Assembly: GCF_013377275.1 (NCBI RefSeq)
Contig: NZ_CP016615.1
Location: 496,001 to 560,000 of the forward strand
From: Vespertiliibacter pulmonis
Lineage (GTDB): Bacteria; Pseudomonadota; Gammaproteobacteria; Enterobacterales; Pasteurellaceae
Length of the DNA: 64,000 nt
Reading direction: 5' to 3'
The notes under the pieces were generated by a model. It was given only the letters and a program-made list of their open reading frames with translations, was not told the origin of the DNA and did no database searches. Shown in pieces: positions 48,921-60,145 of the stretch. Positions within the stretch are counted from its first letter, which is position 1, and the number at the start of each line of letters is the position of its first letter. A program made the position numbers and the translations under genes.

Positions 48921-51900
48921 TCAACCAAAAAGTTGATCAAGTTCCTCAATTAATTCTAGACTTGGTTTATCAAAATAAACCCCTGAATTTTCAGCGCCAT
49001 TCATTCCTCGTAAAAATAAATAAGCCACACCGCCAAAGTCCCGCTGGTAATCATAATGTTCCCCTAAGCGATAACGTAAATAGCGGTGAACAGCAAGGGT
49101 ATATAGCAAATATTGCAAATCGTAACGATACTGTGCCATTGTTTTTTCAATTTTCTCAATTGAATAATCCTGAGTCAAATAGCCAAGAAAATTTGATTTA
49201 TAATCAAGCACATAATATTGTTGATTAATTTCTACAATACAATCTACAAAACCTCGGACATATCCCTCAAATTGGAAAAATTGAAGATCTGGCAGCCGCT
49301 TGGCTAATCGGCTATGCTTTCTCAACAACTGATTGATTTTAACTAATGCCTTCGGATTTTTAAGACGTAGGTAAAATTGCCATTCATTTAACCGCTTGTT
49401 AAGTGGAATATCGGCTAAACAAAAAAGCGAATTATCGCCAAATGGCGTTTGTAATACTTGTTCAAACCATTGCTGAACAGGTTCAATCCATTCGTCATTT
49501 AATGAAAATTGTTCACATAGTTGCTGAATTGCTTTAGTCTCCAACGGTTGTTGAAAATCTAATACTTCAAAAAAGCGGTGTAAAATATTCCCTACTCGGG
49601 TACTATGTGGGAAATTATACGGCGAAAAATGTCCGTTTTCTTGCTCTGTTAATTCTGCAAAATTTTCAAATAATACACCGCTATCATAATCCTGTGCAGT
49701 ATCGCCCAATGCCGTGTTAAGTGGATTTCTAAGCCTTTCATTCTGTGCCTGTAAAGCAGTAAAGCTAGTAATCTGCCCTATTTCCCGAATAGTTCCTGTA
49801 AATTCTTTTGCAGTGATCTCCTGCTCCTCACCACTTGGCATCACAAAAGCTGTTTGCTCTGCCTGATCCGCTAAAGGCGTAGATTTATATGTAATCCCCT
49901 TACGTTTAAAATAATCTGTCGTTGAACCATTTTTAACAATATCCCCATCACTTAATAAATAAAGCAGTGCATTCCATTTATCACTCCACAGTGTTGGTAA
50001 AACCAAATGAAGCTGATATTTCGCACGGGTTAAAGCCACATACAACAAACGTAAGTCTTCCGCTCGCTCTGCTTCTTCTATCCCTTGTTTAATCTTTTTA
50101 TCATCACTATTAAAATCCCAACAAAGGTTATTTTGTTCATCACGGTAAATTGTCATCGCTTTAGAGTCGGTTCTTTTAGCGGATTTTGCTACAAATGGCA
50201 ACCATACCACGGGGTATTCCAAGCCTTTAGATTTATGGATTGTAATAATTTTAATCAAAGCATCTTCACTTTCAAGACGTAAAATCTGCCCATCATTATT
50301 ATTGCTTGGCTTTTTAATCTGTTGCGTAAACCAACGTAATAACGCTGACTCATTTTCAACGCTATCCATTTTTTCCTGCAACAGCTCTGCTAAATGCAAA
50401 ATATTAGTCAAACGGCGATCTGCATTACGTCCTCCATTTAAACGAGCAACAATCTGTTGCTCAATAAAAAGCTGATGTAACATAGGTAATACACCCTGTG
50501 TTTGCCAGATTTGTTGATAGCCAATAAACTGTTCAACATAGTTTTCCCATATATTTTCACTATTTTTAAGCTGATAAATGTCTCGTGCCGTTAGCCCCCA
50601 TAAGGCCGTTCCTAATGCAGATAATACATTTTTTTGAGAAAACGGAGTTAAACACGCTGTTAAAATTAACGCCAAATCTTTTGCTTCTTCACTTTCAAAA
50701 ACGCTTTTCCGTTCAGATAAAAATACAGATTGCAAATTTCTTGCAGAAAGTGACCGCTTGATCTGCTCTGCTTCACTATGTGAACGAACTAAAATCGCAA
50801 TATCTTTTGGTTGTAATACACGTTGCTGAATTTCGCCATTCCCATCTTTTTCTTGTATAAATAGCTCTCCTTGCATTGCTCGACTAAGGCTTTGCTGAAT
50901 TTGATCCGCACAATGTTCGGCAGCTTGCTCTGCTTTATAGTCCTGTTGCAAAAGGTATAAATTTATCGCCTGCTGTTCATTTAACAAATTCGTTTCTGTT
51001 TCATTGCTTTCAACAGGATAGAAATGAATATCATCATAAAGAAATGGCGGTTGATCTTTAGGTAAAGTAAACAGCCTATTGATACCTTCAACCACATTCG
51101 GCAGTGATCGCCAGTTTTTCGATAGCGTAAAAGTTTCCGCCACTCGCTGTGAAGCGGTAAGATAAGCAAAAATATCTGCACCACGAAATTTGTAAATTGA
51201 CTGCTTAGGATCGCCAATCATAATAAAACCGTGGGATTCGGCATTATCAATAAAAATCCGTTGAAAAATTTGGTACTGAATCAGGTTGGTATCTTGCGTT
51301 TCATCAACCATTGCAAATTGGAACTGCTGACGCACTTTTTTGGCTAATTCATCACCATTTTCACCCGTCAATGCCTGATGAAAATAATTCAACATATCAT
51401 TGAAATTCTTTTCTATATGGCTATTTTTATACTCTGCAAGTTTATGGCGTAAATGCTGTAAATAGCGGTAAAGCAATTTAGCTTCAATTTGTGAATAGAA
51501 ATTTTTAAATTGCTGATATTCATCAATAAATTGATCCCACCGCTCAAAATGAGAACTACGGACAATTTCAGCCCCTTTAATTGCTTTAGCTTCCAGCATT
51601 GATTGGCTAAAATAACTCAACGTTTTTTCTGGGAAAGATAATGCTTTCGATTCTACCCATTGATTGATTTCGGGTAACCACTTTTGTTGGAAACTCGTTT
51701 CTTTATAACTTGTGCCATTTAAAATTTTAATTTCTTCTGCACGCTGGCGATCAAAAACCTGTTGAATAATTTCAATAACTTGCGTTTCATTCTCTTTCCA
51801 GTAATGCCGAGCGGTTGCAAGAAATTGCTCAAATCTCACCGCTTGTTGTATATAATCTTCCGCCAGCCATTGTTGTTGAGATGGGTTCAAAGGCGGTAGC

Positions 51901-52511
51901 TCTTCAGATAAATAGGCCGATAATTTCTCTAATACTTTTTCAGGTGAATTCAGAATATCTGTAACTAACTGTGCTTCAAGCAATGAAGTAGGATAAAAAA
52001 GCTCCCGCCACGTTTCTTCACTCAACCGAATCAAAAGATCTCGTTCATCTGCTTGTAAATCAATATCAAAACGAACCCCTGAATCAAAAGCATACTGAAA
52101 TAACATTTTTTGACAAAAACTGTCGATCGTAAAAATACTTGCGAGATCCATTTCTCGTTCAGCAATACTTAATCGCAACAACGCTTCGGATAAATTTGTC
52201 GCAACCAACTGATAAAGTTCTTGCATAAACGGATCTTTTGCAAATGCCAATTGTGATTTTTCACTGTTTGGATCACTAAATATTTTTGCAGTTTCTTTTA
52301 ATTTAAGGCGAATTCTATCCCGCAGTTCTTGCGTTGCCGCTTTAGTAAATGTAACCACTAAGATTTGCTCAACCATCATCGGCTCACACGCTATGCCTAA
52401 TATTAAACGCAGATATAAATTTGCGATTGTATAGGTTTTACCCGTGCCAGCCGATGCTTCAATTAAACTTGCTTGATTTAAAGGAATTGAGATTGGATTG
52501 AGAATATTCAT
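48921..52511 (-). CDS. recB: RecBCD exonuclease V beta subunit
   Basis: RecB is the 3'-5' helicase and nuclease of RecBCD, which processes double-strand breaks and degrades foreign DNA. The 1196-residue protein has Walker A LIEASAGTGKTYTIANLYLR (about 16-35), UvrD-type motifs (DETQDTNLIQYQIF, GDPKQSIYKFRGAD, RLLYVALTRAKYQLHL), and a C-terminal nuclease with FVDCIVEINQQYYVLDYKSN holding the Asp and Asp-x-Lys metal site. recC and recD are not in the window. It is divergent from rep. Confidence 0.97.
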   Translation of the reverse strand: MNILNPISIPLNQASLIEASAGTGKTYTIANLYLRLILGIACEPMMVEQILVVTFTKAATQELRDRIRLKLKETAKIFSDPNSEKSQLAFAKDPFMQELYQLVATNLSEALLRLSIAEREMDLASIFTIDSFCQKMLFQYAFDSGVRFDIDLQADERDLLIRLSEETWRELFYPTSLLEAQLVTDILNSPEKVLEKLSAYLSEELPPLNPSQQQWLAEDYIQQAVRFEQFLATARHYWKENETQVIEIIQQVFDRQRAEEIKILNGTSYKETSFQQKWLPEINQWVESKALSFPEKTLSYFSQSMLEAKAIKGAEIVRSSHFERWDQFIDEYQQFKNFYSQIEAKLLYRYLQHLRHKLAEYKNSHIEKNFNDMLNYFHQALTGENGDELAKKVRQQFQFAMVDETQDTNLIQYQIFQRIFIDNAESHGFIMIGDPKQSIYKFRGADIFAYLTASQRVAETFTLSKNWRSLPNVVEGINRLFTLPKDQPPFLYDDIHFYPVESNETETNLLNEQQAINLYLLQQDYKAEQAAEHCADQIQQSLSRAMQGELFIQEKDGNGEIQQRVLQPKDIAILVRSHSEAEQIKRSLSARNLQSVFLSERKSVFESEEAKDLALILTACLTPFSQKNVLSALGTALWGLTARDIYQLKNSENIWENYVEQFIGYQQIWQTQGVLPMLHQLFIEQQIVARLNGGRNADRRLTNILHLAELLQEKMDSVENESALLRWFTQQIKKPSNNNDGQILRLESEDALIKIITIHKSKGLEYPVVWLPFVAKSAKRTDSKAMTIYRDEQNNLCWDFNSDDKKIKQGIEEAERAEDLRLLYVALTRAKYQLHLVLPTLWSDKWNALLYLLSDGDIVKNGSTTDYFKRKGITYKSTPLADQAEQTAFVMPSGEEQEITAKEFTGTIREIGQITSFTALQAQNERLRNPLNTALGDTAQDYDSGVLFENFAELTEQENGHFSPYNFPHSTRVGNILHRFFEVLDFQQPLETKAIQQLCEQFSLNDEWIEPVQQWFEQVLQTPFGDNSLFCLADIPLNKRLNEWQFYLRLKNPKALVKINQLLRKHSRLAKRLPDLQFFQFEGYVRGFVDCIVEINQQYYVLDYKSNFLGYLTQDYSIEKIEKTMAQYRYDLQYLLYTLAVHRYLRYRLGEHYDYQRDFGGVAYLFLRGMNGAENSGVYFDKPSLELIEELDQLFG

Positions 52512-52680
52512 TGGTTATATCATTTAGAGGAAATTTTTTGCTATTTTATCACTCTCTGTGCAAGCGGTCAGTTTTATTCATTATTTTACTTATTAGAGAG
52601 CAGAAAACGTCCCCTATCATTTCTCATTCCGTGTTATGCTATTGCTCAATAGCACCACATATCTAAAGCATTCATACTCA

Positions 52681-54699
52681 ATGAAACTCAATACACAACA
52701 ACAACAAGCCGTTGAATATATTACGGGAGCGTGCCTCGTTCTTGCAGGTGCGGGTTCTGGTAAAACTCGGGTCATTATCAATAAAATTGCCTATTTGATC
52801 GCTCAGGGTAATTATTCACCAAAACAGATTGCCGCCGTTACATTTACCAATAAGGCAGCTCGAGAAATGCGAGAACGGGTTGCCCATTCCATTGGCAGAG
52901 AAAATAGCCGTGGCTTAACTATTTCTACGTTCCATACGCTTGGTTTTGAAATTCTAAAACGAGAGCATAAACTACTTGGCTATAAAAGTGGAATGACCCT
53001 GTTTGACGAACACGATCAAATTGCACTACTCAAGCATTTACTGCCTGAAAAAGTTACGGAAGATAAAGACTTACTGAAAAATTTGATTTCAGCAATTTCT
53101 CATTGGAAAAATACACTACTCAGCCCTGAACAAGTAATTGCACAAGCTCAAAGTGAACGAGATCGTGTGTTTTCCCATTTCTATTCTCAATATCAAAATC
53201 AGCTCAAAGCCTATAATGCCTTAGATTTTGATGATTTAATTATGCTTCCAACGTTATTGCTCCGCCAATTTCCCGAGGCTAAAGCTCGTTGGCAAAATAA
53301 AATCCGCTATCTATTGGTTGATGAATATCAAGATACAAACACGAGCCAATATGAATTGATCAAATTACTAGTCGCTCAGCACGGTAATTTTACCGTTGTG
53401 GGCGATGATGATCAGTCCATTTACTCGTGGCGAGGAGCAAAACCCGAAAATATTGGACGGCTGAATACAGATTTTCCAAACCTCAAGGTGATCAAATTAG
53501 AACAAAATTATCGATCAAGCCAACGGATTTTACATTGTGCCAATATTTTAATTGATAACAACGATCACTTATTTGAGAAACGCCTTTTCTCCCAACTAGA
53601 ACAAGGCGAAAAACTCAATGTCATTGAAGCTAAAAGTGAAGAACACGAAGCTGAAAGAATTATTGGCGAACTGATTGCTCACCGCTATTCACGCAAGACT
53701 AAATATAAAGATTACGCTATTTTATATCGAGGCAATCATCAATCCCGCTTGCTTGAAAAATTACTAATGCTCAACCGAATTCCTTACAAAATTTCAGGCG
53801 GTACTTCATTTTTTGCTAAAGCCGAAATTAAAGATATGTTGGCCTATCTACGTTTATTAGTTAATCAAGATGATGACGCTGCATTTTTACGCATTGTAAA
53901 CACGCCCAAACGAGAAATTGGCGCAGTAACTCTCGAAAAATTAGGGCAACTCGCTAATGAAAAACAGACTAGTTTATTTGAAACAATTTTTGACTTTGAA
54001 CTCATTCAACGTCTTAGCCCAAAACCTTATCAATCATTGCAAAATTTTGCTCACTGGATTGTGGAACTCTCCGATCAAGCGGTGAGATCCGAACCACAAT
54101 CTGCCATTAAAGAAATGCTGGCACAGCTTCAATATGAAGCCTATTTATATGAAAATGCGACAATGCCTAAAGCCGCAGAAATGCAAAGCCGTAACGTGCA
54201 AACGCTATTTGAATGGGTACAAAAAATGCTGGAAGGTGATGAACTCAATGAACCGATGACACTAAGCCAGGTGGTAGCTAATTTGACCTTACGGGATATG
54301 TTAGAACGAGGCGAAAGTGATAGCGAAAGCGATCAAGTTCAGCTAATGACGCTACACGCCTCCAAAGGGCTAGAATTTCCCCACGTTTTTTTAATCGGTA
54401 TGGAAGAAGGCATTTTGCCTCACCAAACAAGTATTGATGAAGATAATGTAGAAGAAGAACGCCGTTTAGCTTACGTTGGCATTACACGAGCACAACAAAC
54501 ACTAACCTTTTCACTATGTAAAGAACGGCGTCAGTATGGTGAAATAATTAAACCCGAAGTAAGCCGTTTCCTACTAGAGCTTCCACAAGATGATTTGCAA
54601 TGGGAACGAGATAAACCACCACTTACTGAACAACAAAAACAGCAAAAAGTCTCAAATAACATTGCTAATCTACGGGCAATGTTGCTTGCTAATAAATAA
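52681..54699 (+). CDS. rep: ATP-dependent DNA helicase Rep
   Basis: Rep is the 3'-5' UvrD-family helicase that clears proteins ahead of the replication fork. The 672-residue protein (673 in E. coli) starts [16 protein letters not shown]. It has Walker [13 protein letters not shown] (about 22-33), Walker [32 protein letters not shown], and [14 protein letters not shown]-like [16 protein letters not shown]. An upstream non-ATG extension to 52636 is rejected. A strong terminator follows. Confidence 0.97.
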   Translation: MKLNTQQQQAVEYITGACLVLAGAGSGKTRVIINKIAYLIAQGNYSPKQIAAVTFTNKAAREMRERVAHSIGRENSRGLTISTFHTLGFEILKREHKLLGYKSGMTLFDEHDQIALLKHLLPEKVTEDKDLLKNLISAISHWKNTLLSPEQVIAQAQSERDRVFSHFYSQYQNQLKAYNALDFDDLIMLPTLLLRQFPEAKARWQNKIRYLLVDEYQDTNTSQYELIKLLVAQHGNFTVVGDDDQSIYSWRGAKPENIGRLNTDFPNLKVIKLEQNYRSSQRILHCANILIDNNDHLFEKRLFSQLEQGEKLNVIEAKSEEHEAERIIGELIAHRYSRKTKYKDYAILYRGNHQSRLLEKLLMLNRIPYKISGGTSFFAKAEIKDMLAYLRLLVNQDDDAAFLRIVNTPKREIGAVTLEKLGQLANEKQTSLFETIFDFELIQRLSPKPYQSLQNFAHWIVELSDQAVRSEPQSAIKEMLAQLQYEAYLYENATMPKAAEMQSRNVQTLFEWVQKMLEGDELNEPMTLSQVVANLTLRDMLERGESDSESDQVQLMTLHASKGLEFPHVFLIGMEEGILPHQTSIDEDNVEEERRLAYVGITRAQQTLTFSLCKERRQYGEIIKPEVSRFLLELPQDDLQWERDKPPLTEQQKQQKVSNNIANLRAMLLANK

Positions 54700-54710
54700 A
54701 CATATCTAGA

Positions 54711-54740
54711 AAAACTGAGCAAATGCTCAGTTTTCATTTT
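54711..54740 (+). terminator. Rho-independent terminator of rep
   Basis: AAAACTGAGC (54711-54720) and GCTCAGTTTT (54725-54734) form a 10-bp stem with a four-base loop and a T-rich tail. Confidence 0.9.
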
Positions 54741-54869
54741 AATTCTTTCACCAAAATTTCTACAAATCACAAAATCTTGTAAGAATTCGACCGCTTACAC
54801 TTCACAATGCCGATTTAATCGGTAAAATACCTATAATTTTTTACAGTATTTTAGAAGAGAATAGTACCT

Positions 54870-56459
54870 ATGAATTCTGACGATCTTTGGCTTTATCTTA
54901 CCCTTATTGTGCTAATTTGTGCTGTAATTTTTCTCATTATACTGCAATCACGGGATAAAAATTCTCTTGCACAATTCGAACAAAAATATGAACAACTTTC
55001 CAATGAAAAAAATCAGCTAGAGCAAATCGCCATTCAGCAACAAACCCGTGCCGAATCAACCCTTGAGCGTTTAACTGAGCGTAATAACCATATCGCTTAT
55101 CTACAACAGAAAATTACACACGCTGAAGAACAGGAAAATCAGCTAGAAGAACATATCAATCACTTACAAGAACGCATTGGCTCTGCACAAGCCAAAGCAG
55201 ACAGCTTAAACCAACAGCTCAATATTAGTCGCCATCAATTCGAATTGAAGGAAAATGAAAATCAGGAACTGTATAGTAAACTCTCAGAAGTTCAGCAAGA
55301 GCTAATGAAACTTCGTACAACATTATCAGAAAAACAGGAAAATTTTGAGCAACAGCAACAAAATTTTCTTGATATGCGTCAGCAATTGAATGCTGAATTT
55401 CAACATTTAGCTCAACAAATTTTGGATGAAAAAAGTAAATCGTTTGCTCAAACTAATCAATCGGCATTAGATATGCTACTTAAACCGTTTAAAGAGCAAA
55501 TTGAAGGTTTTCAAAAACGGGTAAATGAAGTACATACCGAAGCAGTAAAAGGCAATGCTAATTTAGAAACCGAGATCAAACGTGTGCTTGAAATTGGGCT
55601 TTCAATGTCACAAGATGCTCAAAATCTCACCACAGCCTTAAAAGGCAATAACAAAGTGGCGGGGAACTGGGGAGAAGTTCAGTTAGAGAGTGCGTTACAA
55701 ATGGCGGGGCTACTTTCAGGCGAGCACTATCTTGCTCAAGCAAGTTACCGTGATGATGAAGGAAGACGCTTTGCGCCTGATTTTGTAGTTAAACTACCCG
55801 ATAATAAACATTTGATTTTAGACAGCAAAGTATCGCTTGTTGCCTACGATCAAGCGGTGAGATCTGAAGATAATTTTGCAATTCAAAAAGCCCTTGATGA
55901 TCATTGCCGTTCTTTGCGTAACCATATTGATGGACTTTCTAAGAAAAATTATAGCCGTTTAATTGGCATTAAAAGTCCTGATTTTGTGCTAATGTTTATC
56001 CCGATTGAACCTGCCTATATTGAAGCAATGAAGCACGATCCACAGCTTTTTAACTACGGCTACGAACGTAACGTCATTTTAGTATCTCATACAACGTTAA
56101 TGCCTATTTTACGCACTGTTGCTAATCTATGGAGAATTGAGCGAGGTAATGTCGAAGCTCGGGAAATCAGTGAAAAAGCAGGCGATATTTATAACCAGGT
56201 TTGTGTAATTGCTGAACGTTTAACAAAATTAGGCAACACTCTCAGTACAGCGAGCAATCAATATAATCAAACTGTAACTTCATTGGTTGGCAAACAAGGA
56301 CTTGTTGGCAAAGTAGAACGCTTCCAACAACTTTCTAGTAAAGCCAGCCAAGTGCTTCCGCAAGTAGAATTGCTTGAAACCGATTGGGACACAACACGGC
56401 TTACATTAGTTACCGAGAAAGCAATAGAACAGGAGCAACAAAATGCTACTACTGATTGA
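54870..56459 (+). CDS. rmuC: DNA recombination protein RmuC
   Basis: RmuC is a predicted endonuclease-fold protein that limits inversions at short inverted repeats. The 529-residue protein has an N-terminal membrane helix (about 7-25), a long Gln/Glu-rich coiled coil (about 30-190), and the RmuC domain with KGNNKVAGNWGEVQLESALQ (about 258-277), LILDSKVSLVAYDQ and FVLMFIPIEPAYIEA. Its 3' end overlaps pabA by 17 bases. Confidence 0.95.
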   Translation: MNSDDLWLYLTLIVLICAVIFLIILQSRDKNSLAQFEQKYEQLSNEKNQLEQIAIQQQTRAESTLERLTERNNHIAYLQQKITHAEEQENQLEEHINHLQERIGSAQAKADSLNQQLNISRHQFELKENENQELYSKLSEVQQELMKLRTTLSEKQENFEQQQQNFLDMRQQLNAEFQHLAQQILDEKSKSFAQTNQSALDMLLKPFKEQIEGFQKRVNEVHTEAVKGNANLETEIKRVLEIGLSMSQDAQNLTTALKGNNKVAGNWGEVQLESALQMAGLLSGEHYLAQASYRDDEGRRFAPDFVVKLPDNKHLILDSKVSLVAYDQAVRSEDNFAIQKALDDHCRSLRNHIDGLSKKNYSRLIGIKSPDFVLMFIPIEPAYIEAMKHDPQLFNYGYERNVILVSHTTLMPILRTVANLWRIERGNVEAREISEKAGDIYNQVCVIAERLTKLGNTLSTASNQYNQTVTSLVGKQGLVGKVERFQQLSSKASQVLPQVELLETDWDTTRLTLVTEKAIEQEQQNATTD

Positions 56460-57006
56460 TAATCACGACTCATTTACCTTTAATTTAGTCGATCTACTGC
56501 GTAAAATTGGGGTTGAAACGAAAGTTGTATCCGTTGAAACATTAAATTTAGAGGAAGTCAATGCTTTCAGCCACATTATGATTTCACCTGGGCCTGATGT
56601 ACCAAGTGCTTATCCACAACTTTTTGCGATGCTAGAGCGTTATCAACAGACGAAATCGATTTTAGGCGTTTGTTTAGGACACCAAACGTTATGTGAATTT
56701 TTTGGTGGAACGCTGTATAACTTGGATAATGTCCGTCACGGGCAACAACGCTCTCTCACCCAAATTTTGGATAATCCATTATTCGAAGGCTTACCCAAAC
56801 AATTTAATATCGGGCTCTATCATTCTTGGGCAATTTCGCAAAATTCCCTTGAAAACACACCGCTTGTTGCAACCGCATTTTGTGACCAAAATGTGCTAAT
56901 GGCAGTTAAACACCAGAATTTACGTCTTTACGGCGTACAGTTCCACCCTGAATCTTTTATTACTGAATTTGGTGAACAAATTTTACGGAATTGGCTAAGC
57001 ACCTAA
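56443..57006 (+). CDS. pabA: Aminodeoxychorismate/anthranilate synthase glutamine amidotransferase subunit
   Basis: This class I glutamine amidotransferase (187 residues) supplies ammonia to a chorismate-converting partner. The nucleophile Cys77 is in ILGVCLGHQT, and the His-x-Glu is in YGVQFHPESF near the C-terminus; LLLIDNHDSFTFNLVDLL is the family N-terminus. PabA (folate) is more likely than TrpG because no trp gene is near, but neither pabB nor trpE is in view. The start lies inside rmuC, so the two are co-translated. Confidence 0.88.
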   Translation: MLLLIDNHDSFTFNLVDLLRKIGVETKVVSVETLNLEEVNAFSHIMISPGPDVPSAYPQLFAMLERYQQTKSILGVCLGHQTLCEFFGGTLYNLDNVRHGQQRSLTQILDNPLFEGLPKQFNIGLYHSWAISQNSLENTPLVATAFCDQNVLMAVKHQNLRLYGVQFHPESFITEFGEQILRNWLST

Positions 57007-57025
57007 ATAAAGAGCCATACTCCAA

Positions 57026-58186
57026 CTATTGAGATAATAATGGTTCATACCGTTCATCGGTTAATGTTCTTAAGAAGGCTTCTAATGCATCAATTTCTTG
57101 ATCTGTAAGCGCTTTTGCCTTTAACTCATTATAATTAACCGTTGGTGCATATTCAGGCTCGTCCCACAAGCGGTGAGTTTCAGGATTTATTTGTCGATCT
57201 GAATGATTAAAATGATCTAAAAATAACAGTACCGTACGCAATTCTTTAAATACCCCGTTATGCATATAAGGAGAGGTAACGGCAACATTTCTCAACGTTG
57301 GTACCTTAAATTTTGCTTTTTGCTTTTCATCGCCATTTACCAATGGGTTTTCAAATAACCCTAAATCTACCGTATTTTCTGCTAAATGGTTATGAATGAG
57401 TAACTGTCGATTTTTTGGTACGCCAATATTATAATAGTGGTAATTTGTAAAAGTTTCTTCCATTGCGGTTTGTGTAGACCGTAACTGATGACAACTCGCA
57501 CAATTTGCTCCGTTTTTATCAAAAAAAAGTGCTCGCCCTTGATTTTCTAATGGCGTAAGTGCTATTTCACCTTTTAAAAACTTATCATATTTTGAATCAA
57601 AAGGAGCAAGTAAAGGTTTCTCTCTCTGGAACGTAGCTAATGCATTTTCCATAGCTGTATAAACTTGTTCCACACTATCCCAAACTTCCTGTCCGTAATG
57701 AAATGTTAATAATCTCGCATACATTGGATTTTGCCATAGTCTTTCAGCAACAGAACGCTTATCTGGCATTTCCATTTCAACGGGATCAAGCGGAGGATTC
57801 CCCGCCTGCTGTTGCAAATCTTTAGCTCGTCCATCCCAAAATAACCCGCCAACATAAGCTTGTGAAGCCTCATCAAAATGAAATTCTGGCGTATATTTTG
57901 CATAAAGCATCGTTGGGCTATTACGTCTTCCAAAGCGGTAAGGATCATCACCCTGTGAAACCATACCCTCCGCACTATTTTTTCTCACATCAATGAATGC
58001 GTGATCTGGATGATGACAGCTTGCACAGTTTAAGCGGTTATTCTTTGATAGCGTTGTATCAAAAAAGAGAATTTGCCCTAATAAGGCTTTATCAATGCCA
58101 TTCGAAGGCATTACTCTAGCCTCTGGTTCAAGAGCCTGAGCAGAAAAAACAAATAAATAACTAAAAAAAATTAATAGAACTCTCAT
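57026..58186 (-). CDS. Periplasmic di-haem cytochrome c peroxidase (MauG/CcpA family)
   Basis: The 386-residue protein has a signal peptide (1-18, ending AQA) and two c-type haem sites: CASCH at residues 54-58 in RLNCASCHHPDHAF and a second CASCH in KNGANCASCHQLRS. VPTLRNVAVTSPYMHNGVF supplies the conserved Met/His region. It belongs to bacterial di-haem peroxidases, which reduce hydrogen peroxide in the periplasm; MauG-like roles cannot be excluded. The gene starts directly after the rho terminator. Confidence 0.92.
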   Translation of the reverse strand: MRVLLIFFSYLFVFSAQALEPEARVMPSNGIDKALLGQILFFDTTLSKNNRLNCASCHHPDHAFIDVRKNSAEGMVSQGDDPYRFGRRNSPTMLYAKYTPEFHFDEASQAYVGGLFWDGRAKDLQQQAGNPPLDPVEMEMPDKRSVAERLWQNPMYARLLTFHYGQEVWDSVEQVYTAMENALATFQREKPLLAPFDSKYDKFLKGEIALTPLENQGRALFFDKNGANCASCHQLRSTQTAMEETFTNYHYYNIGVPKNRQLLIHNHLAENTVDLGLFENPLVNGDEKQKAKFKVPTLRNVAVTSPYMHNGVFKELRTVLLFLDHFNHSDRQINPETHRLWDEPEYAPTVNYNELKAKALTDQEIDALEAFLRTLTDERYEPLLSQ

Positions 58187-58202
58187 TTAACTTCCTATGT
58201 AA

Positions 58203-58228
58203 AAAACGGCACGTTATGTGCCGTTTTA
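58203..58228 (-). terminator. Rho-independent terminator of rho
   Basis: AAAACGGCAC (58203-58212) and GTGCCGTTTT (58218-58227) form a 10-bp stem with a five-base loop. The minus-strand T tail runs into the start region of the peroxidase gene. Confidence 0.88.
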
Positions 58229-58234
58229 TTCATC

Positions 58235-59497
58235 TTATGATCGTTTCATTATTTCAAAAAACTCATCATTGGTTTTTGCCACCATAAGTTTATCAATTAA
58301 AAATTCCATCGCTTCCACTTCACCCATCGGATTAAGAATTTTACGAAGAATCCACATTTTTTGGAGTTCTTCTGGCGTTGTGAGTAGATCTTCTTTACGG
58401 GTGCCTGAACGGTTAAAGTCAATTGCAGGGAATACACGGCGTTCCGCAATTTTACGAGAAAGATGAAGTTCCATATTCCCCGTTCCTTTAAATTCTTCAA
58501 AAATAACTTCGTCCATTTTTGAACCTGTATCAACAAGTGCAGTCGCAATAATCGTTAGACTTCCACCCTCTTCTACATTACGAGCTGCCCCAAAGAAACG
58601 CTTAGGGCGATGTAAAGCATTTGCATCAACCCCACCTGATAAGATTTTGCCTGACGCAGGTGTAACCGTATTATACGCACGGGCTAAACGAGTAATAGAA
58701 TCCAGTAAAATTACCACGTCTTTTTTATGCTCAACTAAACGTTTAGCTTTTTCAATCACCATTTCAGCAACTTGAACGTGGCGAGAAGCTGGTTCATCAA
58801 ATGTAGATGCAATAACTTCGCCTTTTACTGAACGTTGCATTTCAGTTACTTCTTCTGGACGTTCATCAATCAATAATACAATCAATACACATTCAGGGTA
58901 ATTATGGGTGATACTTTGTGCAATATTTTGCAGAAGAACTGTTTTACCTGCTTTGGGAGGGGCTACAATTAAACCACGCTGACCTCTACCAATCGGAGAA
59001 GCTAAATCTAAAATACGGGCAGTTAAATCTTCTGTTGAGCCATTTCCCCGCTCCATTCTTAAACGAGAATTAGCGTGAAGAGGAGTAAGGTTTTCAAAAA
59101 GAATTTTACTGCGAGAAACCTCAGGTTTGTCATCATTAACACGATCAACTTTTAACAATGCAAAATAACGTTCACCTTCTTTCGGAGGGCGAATTTTACC
59201 GCCAATAGAATCCCCAGTTTGTAAATTAAAACGACGAATTTGGCTTGGTGAAACATAAATATCATCAGGACCAGCTAAATAAGAGCTATCACCTGAACGT
59301 AAGAAACCAAAACCATCTGGTAAAATTTCTAACACGCCTTGTCCAAAAATGTCTTCACCACTTTTAGCGTGTTGTTTAAGTATTGCAAAAATAATGTCTT
59401 GTTTACGTAAACGGGCTAAATTTTCTAACCCCATTTGTTCTTCGCCAATACGGACAAGTTCCGATACAGGCGTATTTTTTAATTCTGTAAGATGCAT
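58235..59497 (-). CDS. rho: Transcription termination factor Rho
   Basis: Rho is the hexameric RNA helicase that ends untranslated transcripts. The 420-residue protein (419 in E. coli) has the N-terminal OB-fold RNA-binding domain (about 50-125, with [15 protein letters not shown]), P-loop [16 protein letters not shown] (about 173-188), Walker [18 protein letters not shown] and the Q-loop region. Nothing is missing. It is monocistronic. Confidence 0.98.
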   Translation of the reverse strand: MHLTELKNTPVSELVRIGEEQMGLENLARLRKQDIIFAILKQHAKSGEDIFGQGVLEILPDGFGFLRSGDSSYLAGPDDIYVSPSQIRRFNLQTGDSIGGKIRPPKEGERYFALLKVDRVNDDKPEVSRSKILFENLTPLHANSRLRMERGNGSTEDLTARILDLASPIGRGQRGLIVAPPKAGKTVLLQNIAQSITHNYPECVLIVLLIDERPEEVTEMQRSVKGEVIASTFDEPASRHVQVAEMVIEKAKRLVEHKKDVVILLDSITRLARAYNTVTPASGKILSGGVDANALHRPKRFFGAARNVEEGGSLTIIATALVDTGSKMDEVIFEEFKGTGNMELHLSRKIAERRVFPAIDFNRSGTRKEDLLTTPEELQKMWILRKILNPMGEVEAMEFLIDKLMVAKTNDEFFEIMKRS

Positions 59498-59725
59498 AGA
59501 AATGTTTTATTATTTATGTGAGATTGGGTTACAAAGAATAAATTCAGTGGAATTAACTAAGTACTTTAGTTGGGAATTGAGTGTTGAAGAATACAGCAGA
59601 ATTCTTTAATTTGCAAACTTTTTCTTCCATCTAACCGCTTGTTTCTAACATTACTCTTGAAAAATGCAAAAGTTACCATATCTTACTGGCTATCGTTTTT
59701 CCGATATAAGGAAAAGGAAATAAAA

Positions 59726-60145
59726 ATGAAGCAACATAATGTTGATCACAATGAAAATGAAGTCCGCTTAGATAAATGGCTTTGGGCAGCTCGATTTTAT
59801 AAAACTCGCAGTTTAGCCAAAGCAATGATCGAAGGAGGAAAAGTTCATTATAATGGGCAACGAGCAAAAACAAGTAAACTGGTTGAAATTGGTGCCTTAA
59901 TTAAATTACGTCAAGGCAGTGATGAGAAAGAAGTTGAAGTTATTTCGCTTAGTAGCCAACGTCGTGGTGCCACTGAGGCACAAGCGCTTTATCAAGAAAC
60001 AGAGATAAGTATTGCGACACGAGAGAAAATTGCATTTGCACGCAAAGCAAATTCGTTATCAATGCCACACCCAGACCGCCGCCCAACTAAAAAAGAACGG
60101 CGAGATCTCGTAAATTTTAAACATATTAACTCGGAAACTTTATGA
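59726..60145 (+). CDS. hslR: Ribosome-associated heat shock protein Hsp15
   Basis: Hsp15 binds free 50S subunits carrying a nascent chain and helps recycle them. The 139-residue protein has an S4 RNA-binding domain (RLDKWLWAARFYKTRSLAKA, about 14-33; IEGGKVHYNGQRAKTS) and a basic C-terminus (HPDRRPTKKERRDL). The ATG at 59726 follows AAGGAAATAAAA; a longer frame from 59639 adds a hydrophobic extension unlike the family. Its stop overlaps hslO by four bases (ATGA), the usual hslR-hslO pairing. Confidence 0.95.
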   Translation: MKQHNVDHNENEVRLDKWLWAARFYKTRSLAKAMIEGGKVHYNGQRAKTSKLVEIGALIKLRQGSDEKEVEVISLSSQRRGATEAQALYQETEISIATREKIAFARKANSLSMPHPDRRPTKKERRDLVNFKHINSETL